Source: Diphasiastrum complanatum (taxonomy: Eukaryota; Streptophyta; Lycopodiopsida; Lycopodiales; Lycopodiaceae). From it: DNA of 64,000 nt. Location of the stretch: positions 30,456 to 94,455 of the forward strand of contig MU831960.1 of assembly GCA_029204225.1 (NCBI GenBank). The letters run 5' to 3'. The notes beneath the pieces are model-generated. The model made no database searches, was not told the DNA's origin, and saw nothing but the letters and a program-made list of their open reading frames with translations. This document shows positions 49,001-59,500 of the stretch, in pieces; position 1 is the stretch's first letter; each line of letters begins with the position of its first letter. The position numbers were made by a program, and so were the translations under genes.

Positions 49001-52000
49001 TGTCTTCAACCATATTGAATCTCTTCAACATCTTCAAGCTAGCAAAGTTGAGATGTCCAAACCTAGCATGCCATAATTCAGTCAACTCCAAAGAATGTGA
49101 ACTTGATGCAACAAGACAAAAAGATGATGAAGCTCTTCGCTCATAGGTATCCATAAGGAACAATCCACCACGCAATGTTCCTGAAGCAATGATCATAAGA
49201 GATCTCTTTGGGTCTTTGATAAGACACTTGTCTTCTTTGAATTCCACAACCAATCCTTGGTTCAAAATTGTAGAGACCGAAATGAGATTCTTTTTTATTT
49301 TTGGAACATAAAGTACATTACGAATGTACTTCTCCTCACCATTGGGTAAGATAATGGGGATCACTCCAATACCTTTGATAGGATAAGAGGTGTTATCAAC
49401 ACCTTGAACTTTGCTTCCATCATGCACTTTTACAAGCTTTGTGAAGACTTCTTTGTGATAAGTCATATGGCGTGTGGCACTACTATCAATCACACAATCA
49501 ATAGATGAAAAAACAGCAACTTGTAAAGCTGAAGATGAGCTGTTTTCTGTTGAAAAACCAGCAAGATTTGAAGTGGCAGAAATCTCGTCTTGAGGAGAGA
49601 TGAGATTATTAGTGACAAAAGCATAATCATTATTGAAAAGATTATCCTCCTTTCCAAATTGTTGTTCCAAAGTAATGATTGCGGTACTTGTATCGTTACC
49701 TTTCTCTTTTTCCTTTGCAAGCCTCTTCCTACATTCTTTGATGTGATGCCCAAACTTCTTGCAATAGTGGCACTTACCCTTTTTCTTGGAGTCTTGATCT
49801 TGAGCTTCCTTAGATTTTTGATCATCTTTGGAAGTTTTGAAAGAAGGCTTCCCTTTCCACTTGCCTGTGCCTTTGCCTTTTGCAAAGAAAGCTTGATCTT
49901 CTTGTTCACCAAAGTTGATCCTTGTTTGCTCTTCTTGAAGAAGTAAGCCAACAAGTTCGTCAAAGGAGATTTGCTGTCCCCTAAGAGAAATGCTCAATGA
50001 TCCCACAAATGGAAGATAAGAATTAGGAAGAGAGTTGAGAGTAATAGATACAAATTGTGAGTTCTCAATCAACTCATCAATACTAAGAAGCTCCTCTCGA
50101 AGATCCTTGATCTTCGTCAAGTGGTTTGTAAGCAAATCACCTTCTTGCATCTTCAAGACAGAAAGTTGATTTTGAAGATATACCACTTTTGCCACATTCT
50201 TTACTTGAAACATCTTTGCAAGAGTCTCCCAAGCACTTTTGGAAATCTTGCATGATCTAATATGTGGAAGGATAGATCTCTTGACTGATAATACAATGAC
50301 GGAATGTGCTTGTGCATCTCGTCGATCCCACTTCTTTTGCTCATCGGAAGACACCTCCGTAGATGATGTAGTTGTTGTTTTAGATGGTGTAATAGGTGCC
50401 AAGGTAGGCGGCCTCTCTTCGTCACCATTAACTACTTCCCACAAACCTTTAGCAATTAAAAGGTTCTTTATCATGTAGCACCACAAGGAATAGTTTGTGC
50501 CATCAAGCCTATCTTCATTAAATAAAGAACCAATAGACTCCAATTCTTTAGCCATAACAGAAAAATCAGCTTGTAGTAGATAGGAAATAGACTTTCCAAG
50601 ACAAAATCTACTCAAAGGGCAGCAACCTCAAAGCTGAAATTATGAGCAGAATAGATTGCAATACTCCACATGCAATTTGCTCAACAAGTAATGACATAGG
50701 TGGCTGATTTCTGCACAAAAGACAGAATGCTCACAAATAGGTAGACTTCGAATGAAGCCAAAACCATAACCAAAAATTTGTGGCTAAAAAAAGTGCACTC
50801 TATGTGCATATAGAGCTGATGATAGCGCCCTACTCCAAGCTCACCAACAAGGAAATTTCAGCAAGAAATGTGTCCAAAACACATGTATCTTCATTTAAGA
50901 AGTAAATCTGAAATTTTCAGCATGTAATTGAGTCAAGATCACATGCAATTGGTTTGAGCATGGGCGCACTACTACTAGCTCTCAAAAAGGTGAAGGTGCC
51001 CTGCAATTTCCTGCAAAAAAGCTATAAGAAGATGAATAGATTCTTCTCCTGCAAAAATCGGTAGCTTGATGATTTTCTGCAACCAAAAGGGGAAGAAGAT
51101 AGCTTCCTATTGGGCGCCCTCCTGCAAGCAATATGATCACCAAAAGACTCTGATCACCTAAAGGCTCTGATACCATGTAGGAAATAGAAGCCTAAGGATC
51201 CAGAATCTTAACTATTCAATCACACAAAGCATTCTCAAAAGAAAGAGAGAGATGGCTAGAAACCCTCTTGTAGAAACTTGTGGACAGCCAAGGAGAATAG
51301 TCAGTATTGCTTACAAAAGTGTCTCATACAAATGGGATGCACACACATATATAGTCCAAGATGACTATCTAACTTCATGACTATTGGCTATCCAACTACT
51401 TGACTATTGGCTTTCCAACTACTTGACTATTGACTATTGACTATCCAACTTTCTATAAGTAATATAGAAAGAATAAGGTACCTCCAATATGTCAAGTTGG
51501 GGTACTTAATGTCACAATTAGGCCTAGTGGACGCATGAGTCCCTACCAAGTTAATTTCATACTAACTTAGCTAACTCTAAGTTTAGTAGGCCTAATATAA
51601 TAAATGACCATGCTTACACAACTCTCGACCTTTAACCTATGGTAATGTAAGCAATTCCATTTTTGAATCATTCACCTCCTTGCTTCCCTCATGACAATCC
51701 TTTGGATGTGCAGATGACCTTCCTTTCCTCGACTCTCCATTTTGCTACCTCTCGCTCTTTCACATCTAAACCCTTTCGTCATAAGCCCACTTCATCTTGC
51801 TCCATTCATCAGCCGTCGTATGATCGTGATGTTGGATTTTATGCTCAAGCCCAAATCCATTAGGTAATCAGCATCCTGAAACCTGTTTATATTTATCCTT
51901 GAAAACAAAAAACAAAAAACAAAAAAAGGCTCGAATTTTAAACAGAAGATTGAAATTCAGGGTCGGACGGGCGTATCTGACCCTGGATCAGATCAGATCG

Positions 52001-55000
52001 AGGTGGTTTTCTCCGGGCCTGTTCGACCCTCGATCGAATCGAATCGGGTCTAAATTTTCCAAGTCATTGTATATTTATGAGTCAGTGTATATTTTCCAAT
52101 ACAGTGTATATCTTTCGATACTGTCAACTCTTTTTTTCCGACCCACGTCACGACGTTGACAGTTCATCTACTTTGTACATACGTTTAAGGATAGAATGGC
52201 GGCTACCTAGTAAATTAAGTAGATTAATGTCATGCTTTCAATGTACCGATTAACTGACATCCAATCATCAATGAGAATCCACCATGGAGTCAGCGCACTG
52301 ATCAGATTAAGTATTATTCTGTAGTCATTATTCAAAATGTCGGTAAGCCATAGTTTTTTTTTTTCAACAAGCAACGATCTATCAGCTGAAGCTCTACGTT
52401 TCTCGCACCAGCTTCAAGCTCTTGTACTCAATTTTTCCAATCTATCAAAGTGCAAGTTTTGTCTACGCTATTACTTGTTCTATTGCGCATTGCTATTGTT
52501 CATTCATCTTGAATACTTGCTGGTAACTGCTGCACTTTCGATCCACACCATGTGCTTTCTCTACTTCCGCTGCTATCCCACTGATTTCCGACTTGGTATC
52601 AGAGCTTCTGTTATCACAAATCTCTACTAATCCGATATTAGTCGGGTCTCTCTGATAACCTCTCATTTTACGACATGGTATCAAAGCGGGTGTTGAAGTA
52701 TGATGCTGAAGGGAGACTGAATCGATACAAGGCCAAACTGGTTGCCAAAGGCTTCTCACAGATTCCAGATCTGGATTATTCCGAGACCTTCAGCCCTGTT
52801 GTCAAACATGCTTCAATTCAATTATTGCTCTCCTATGCAACCGCAGCCGATCTCAAAGCTCACCGAATGGATGTCCAGACTGCTTTCTTCAATGGAACTA
52901 TCGCAAAGGAGATTTATATGTCACAGCCAGAGGGATACAAACTGAAGGGTAAGGAGCACCTAGTGTGCAAAATTCACAAGACTCTGAATGGTCTGAAACA
53001 GTCACCAAGAGCCTAGTTTCAGAAAATTAATGCATTTCTAATCGAGAATGGTTTTATTCCAAATTCGGCAGACTCGAATGTCTATTTCAAGTCTATATCA
53101 TATTCCTTCATAATCATCACTCTTTATGTAGATGATACGTTACTGTTTAGTAACAATCTGAATTTATTGAAGGATACCAAATGCATACTAGCACAGGAAT
53201 ACAGGATGACTGATATGGGTCCAGCCCATTACTGTCTCGGAATTCAGAGGGTCAAACCCAACCTTTGCTGATTCTACCTCGTTATCTAGACTCTGGACTT
53301 TTGCATGGTCTCATATTCATTATGGGCCAGTTTAGAATTTCTTTACATTCGCTTGTGATTGAGATAGGTTGTGTCCCTAGGGTGTCTCTCGGGCATAGAG
53401 GCTTTGCTAGTTTTGTACTCTTGGTGAGATTGAGACCGAGGGAGATCTTTTGCATCTTTAGAGACTCTCTAGCACATTACATTCTCTCATCACATATGCG
53501 GCCGCATCCACATTGTGTCACTCATGATTTGTGAGATGTTCCTACTTTGGAGCAACCTATGTCATTTACAACAAAGTCCTACCTTACAACTCCAGATCAC
53601 CTCTTTCTTCTCTAGGAGAAGATCTCGTAATGATTTCGAGTTTGATGATGAGGTTGATATTTCTACTTGAAACTAACATAGATATCAGAGATGCCAAATA
53701 CAACATCATACGAAGGCTAGAGCCGCTTGACACATTTTGAGGCCACATACCTAGAAATCACATACTCGACATCCACCTCAACAACAACAACGACGACAAT
53801 GATCCACTTGAGATATACTTCTTGAGACTGCCCATATCACATCTTTCTTTGGCAGGATTGGATGATATTTTAAAATCATTACTTTTCTACATATGTCTAT
53901 ATGTTTTTATTCAAGTGACAATACTTGGAGATTGTTGGGAGTTAGTTAAGCCCGACTATTATCAGACTCACGAAGAGTCAAGTAAACAGGGAGCTAGAAG
54001 ATCAGCAAGGCTTGAGAAGTAACATGAGGATCAAGATCAAGATCGACATGAGAATTGACATGAGGATGAGGATGTACACTTTGCATTCATCACTACGGTA
54101 TTAGAAACGAGAGATCTATCTACTTTTAAAGAAGCTAAGAACGAGGAAATTTGGGGGAAAGCTATGGATGAAGAGCACAATTCTATTATGAAGAACAAGA
54201 CTTGGAGGTTTGTGCATTCACCAATAGGGATGAAGGCTATTTGTTGTAAATGGATTTATACAACCAAGTACAAATCAAATGGTTCTATTGATAGGCACAA
54301 GGCAAGGTTGGTTGCAAAAGGGTATGCACAACATGAAGGAATTGACTATGAAAGAACATTTGCACAAGTTGCAAAATTGACTACTGTGAGAACGACTTAG
54401 TCATTCACGGCTCAATTTGGTTGGGATATCCAACAAATGGAAGGTAAGAGTACATTCTTTAATGGATTTCTAGAGGAGGAAGTATATAGGAGTAGCAAGA
54501 GTGTTACATAGTCAAGAAAAGGAAATCATGGTTTGCAGGTTCAAAAAATACTTATACAGACTCAAACAAGCGCCTAGAGCATGGTACACAAGGATTGAGA
54601 CATACTTTGAGGGGCTTGGTTTTTAGAAGAGTAGTGCGGAGCCTACACTTTATGAAAAAGATGATCGGATTGTTATTGACAATTGTGGTGATGTATGTTG
54701 ATGATCTTATCATCACATGTTCTAATCATGTTTTGATTTGGAATATTAAGAAAGATCTCTCATCAGAGTTTGACATGAAAGATCTTGGTTCACTACAATA
54801 CTTTCTCGAGATTGAGAATAGCATGAGGTCTATCTTCTTCTCAATCTAAGTATGCTCATGAACTTCTTGAAAAATCTGGAATGTCAGAATGCAAACCAAT
54901 TTCAACTCCATATGATTGTGGATGTAAGCTTATAAAAGCCAAGGAAGATCAAGATGTGGATGAAACATTATTAAGACAGCTTGTTGGAAGTTTGATCTGT

Positions 55001-56446
55001 AAACACCTATAGTACTTCAAGGTTTTACCAAAGTTGCATCAAGTTGGCTGAGAATCCATTTTTTCACAATAGGATGAAGCATATTGAAGTACAACATTTC
55101 ATCAAAGAAAAACTTCAGAATCATGAAGTTGAGCTTATCTATTCTCCTATAGAAGAGCAAGTTGCAGATATGTTTTCCAAGGGACTTTGTGAAAATATAT
55201 TTGAGAAGTTTAGAAAACTTCTATGAGATAACAAAGTAAATATTAAGGGGGAGTGTCAGGAATTAATGTTTATTTTACCTCTAATGTTTCTAGGCCATGC
55301 CTACATGTAACTTTAGGGGCCTCATGTAGTAGGGCGCCAGAGAGCCATAATTGGGCTCAAATTTTTGACAAAGTAATTAGCTTAGATTTTTGCCTCATAG
55401 CTTAGGAATATGCTTTTTTTCTTTAGCATAGGCTTTTACTTGAGATAGGACTAGGATAAGGAGGACCACTGTCCACCTCCATATCCTTTGTAGTGAGCTT
55501 CAACTCTATTCATATGAATCTGGGTGCTCAATAAATTCATGATTGTGTGTGAGTGCTAATAAGATAAGTTCACTCCTATCTAAAATTATATCCATAATTC
55601 TAATAGGGTTTCCATAATACAAAAAGGGGAAGCTAAATTTTTCTACATTAGGTCGTACGTAGTGAACAACGTGTCACTTTGCTTATAGAACAACGGCCTT
55701 TCTAACATGAGGTTCTAAAGGCTAAACTTACTTGTTTTTGCATAATTCTTCGAAGAAAAGATTTTGATAAACATACACTTACAAGCGTAACCTTTCGCAC
55801 TAAAATACAAAAAAGACTCATGTTTTCAAGATAAAGACAAATTATACTTAAACAATGGGTAAAGGAAAGAAGGGGTAGAACCTTTTATATTTATTTTGCA
55901 TTCCAAAAAGCCCTAGTAACTGATAACAAGAAGTGCACAAAGACCATGACATCATTTTGAGGCATTTATTGAAGTTGTATTGAAATTGCAAGTATCATTA
56001 TCTTTATATAGGAATCTATCCTATCATTCATAATTTGAATTGTGTAACCTATCCTTAGTTAAATTTCTCCCACCCCCATGATGACCAAGGATTATATTCA
56101 AAAACGTCAAAATGATTTCTCGTATTTATTTTCGTGCTAAAAACAGTACACTCTCTTGTCTAAATGCGACTATGGTTTAACTCAAAATACTTGGGGCATG
56201 TTGTTGAAGGTTTCCTTATAAGCCATAATGAAAGAAAGTATTCATGTTACAAATGGTTTTGCAAAAACATATTAACTAGGTAATATGTCAAGAAACTACA
56301 ACCATTGCCAAAGTTATTTTCAAGCATCACTTACTCCTTTGGCTTTGGGCGAAATTTTCGTTGTGCTCGTTTTTCACCATCGCCTTCCTCTTCCTCAACT
56401 TTTTTGTTCCTAATGTTCCAAAAAAAATTCCAATTAATGATTAAAG

Positions 56447-56510
<64 letters not shown>

Positions 56511-59500
56511 CTTTGGGCACCTAACAGACATTAATAAAGATTTTCTTCTTCTTCTTCTCTCTCTCTCTCTCACACACACACATTGTCAATCAGTATATAT
56601 AAGCAAACCACTGCATTCACATCATCACAATTCATTACTCCCGCAAATTTTCTTTTCATGAAACTACACTATACGCGACAAATGGCCAAAAAGATTTCAA
56701 CGTGAAAAGAGGGACAAAACGAAACTCGAAATCCAATGACACCAACTTTCTATGCAACAAGTTACGTTGCAAGAAACGTATTGGAACTTGAAATTAGTCA
56801 ACTAAATCAAAGATTGATTTTATTGATTGACAAGGAGAAGAATCAGATGGCTAACATAGGTGCAATCAATGATCAAATGCCAACCACAATGAACTTTATC
56901 GCTAGCTACACTTATAGCCCGATAAATCTGTTAGAGGCGAGCATCCTTTTTTATGGGACTGCGTATGTCTCTTGGCCTCCTTGTTTCTTGTGCAAGAAAT
57001 TAAGCCCTAACTTTAGTAGAGCATAAGAAGCAAAGACATTCTTTCAATAGCTTATAATTTTGATCGATCAAGTTCTTTGTAGGAGACTTGTTCAAAAATT
57101 CTGCTGGAGGATGCTATTTGCTTCATCTTTTATGGTAGCACTTCCATTCGCTAAGGTTTTCAAAAAGGGTGTAGAATTTTTCTGGAAGGTAGAGTGTCAA
57201 AAAGCATTTGATCTGAGACACCCATACTTATAGCACCTAATTGGAACAAGAAGTGTTATGTGCACACTGATACTTTAAGATACACATTGGGGGTTATGCT
57301 AGCTCAAGATGTTGAAAATAAAATACATCACCCTACATATTATGCCTGCAAATAGAGAAAACGATGAAAATTTTAATGTTGTCCAAAATAAGAAAAAGAA
57401 GATAAAAAATTAGGAATTTTAAGAATGAGATGCTCTAGGCCGCTTGTGGGCCATGTATCCTACTTGCTACTTGTTTGGAATGCATAAAAGGGGTTCAAAT
57501 GTATTTGATTGAATAAACCCATGACATATGCACACTTACGAGTTCCAGATATACAAGGCCATAATAAGCATTTTCAACAATGCATAAATGGCTAGCTCTT
57601 ATGCATACTTGTCTAGTTGCATACATACAAGGTCCAAGTTGTTGGAGTTCTGGTACAACCATAGGATCAATGTGAATGGAGTACATGCATAGGGTTCTCA
57701 TAGATATGAGATGCAGGACTAGTGTGCAAGGCACATGAGGATCGGTATGATCAAATAGAAGGCATGGGTACATGTTCTTGATACACAAGGTACAAGATGA
57801 ACAGGCTTCTGCAAATGAGTGACTATCCATAAAGATGTGTCCCTTTCTTAGGATTTGACAAGTACATTCTAGATGTTTTTATATTTTAGGGTTTGAGAGG
57901 CTAACTTAGATTCCAGATGAATAGTATGATTCCCGATAGATTGAGGCATTAGTAATGACAATAATCAGCAAATGTAGGCTTGGCAATGTTTTAGATTTTA
58001 GAGCTTGAGAGGCTCTCAGATGATTTGCTTAAGAAGTTGCTTGAACACATCTATGGGTTTTTTCAAGGTGCTAAACAGATGTACCGCATCTTTCATGTTT
58101 CAGGCTTATTTTTTGGATAGTTGCATGACAGTGGTAATTGCCAAGCTGCTCCATTTTTGTTCCCAATTCAAAAGATTAAACAATTTTTTAGTTCTTGGGG
58201 TTCCTAAGACAAATTCTAGACGCACTAACACCAAGAGTTAGTATCAAGAAATTAGCAAACAGGCTCTATGTGCTTCTTAGTTAAGCTAGGTAAGTGCATT
58301 TTATGGAAAATAGTGTAGTGAACGCTTAAGTGTCCGACTCTTTTTCAATAGCTGGATACTGTCTTCAATTTAAAATGTTGCCATTTTGTCATTTTCTTAA
58401 AAAAATGAGCAACATGTTTGGCCTTATTTTCTAGAGCTACATTTGCTCATCATTTTTCCTTCAAATTGATAAATAATGCCTCAATTCATCTAGAATTATT
58501 ATACCTACCCTAAAATCTGGAGCATTGCCAGACCTGCATTTGCTTGCTATTGTGCTTTCAAATGTTTACTAATTCCTGAATACTTCTGCGTTTATACTTT
58601 AGTTCAGTCAGCCAAAATTTGTATAGAACTGTATAATTACCAGAAATGGATGCCTTATTGAGCTTATAAGTGATTATGTAACATATTCTCTATACGCAGT
58701 CATTGCCACCTTACTCTCAGGATTTATAGTTGTACAGTACCCCTTATTATCACATGGTGGCTTTCAATAAGATTTTGTGTATCATAATCATCAAAATTAT
58801 TGAGGCTAGTAAATCAGGTTGGAAACACAAACTCCAAGCTGCCCTATGGTATTTTTAACCTACACAAATATTCTAATAGGCACCCTCCATTTCAATTAGT
58901 CTATGGCCAAGAACTAGTCATGCATTGTTTATTCTGAGCCTACATTCTAGGGTTCAAGAGTAACTAAATATCAGCATTTCCCTCAATAGACAAATGAATA
59001 TATTACTAACTCTATGTGAGACACAAACGATTGTCTTACCTGTGTCCAGTACAGAGAAAAGCTGCAGAAAGGCTTGGCACGGCCAAGTAGTGAAAAACAA
59101 GAATATCAAACTAGAAAACTAAGACTTAATAGAAGGAAAATTAAAAGTCACAAGAGAGAAATTCAACAAAATCACTCAAATCCAACCTAATGCCGCAGTT
59201 GTACTAGAATACTTAGATGGCATAACAGTGGTAGGTTAAAGTGTTACTGTCAACTGCCATCAGTAAACGAAAATTGCTGCTCACCAAGCAATAAATAAAA
59301 ACCCCTTGAGAATAGAGGTGAAATAAGCACCTGCGGGATTTATCCCTGCCATGCTGCTCATCACCTCGGCGAGGAGTTTCCATAACCATTCGTCTGAAAT
59401 CTGCATTGGACAGATTCTCCAGGCGCCCTCCGCCATCCCCATGACCATTATCCTTGCTGCTCTGCCGCTCTCTGTCTCGCTTCTCCCTGTCGGATAGCCG

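Larger units (their letters stand above)
46066..51663 (-). mobile_element. Copia element C, RT/RNase H largely deleted
   Basis: LTRs at 46066-46567 and 51176-51663 and a TGGTATCAGAGCC primer site inside the right-hand LTR mark a copia element on the minus strand. Its Gag, protease and integrase are close relatives of element A. Beyond the integrase the sequence jumps from VDLPHG to [10 protein letters not shown], removing the RT core including YVDD, and RNase H is absent. In their place lies a 248-codon frame that is a diverged copy of the integrase-RT linker. The outer end of the right LTR is cut by about 10 bp and continues into LINE sequence, so no target duplication remains. Confidence 0.88.

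Noticed and set aside
57495-57830. 111-codon minus-strand Cys-rich frame as a secreted peptide gene
   Set aside because: No cleavable signal, no splice or promoter context, and it lies in SMU2 intron 1; a chance frame is likely.
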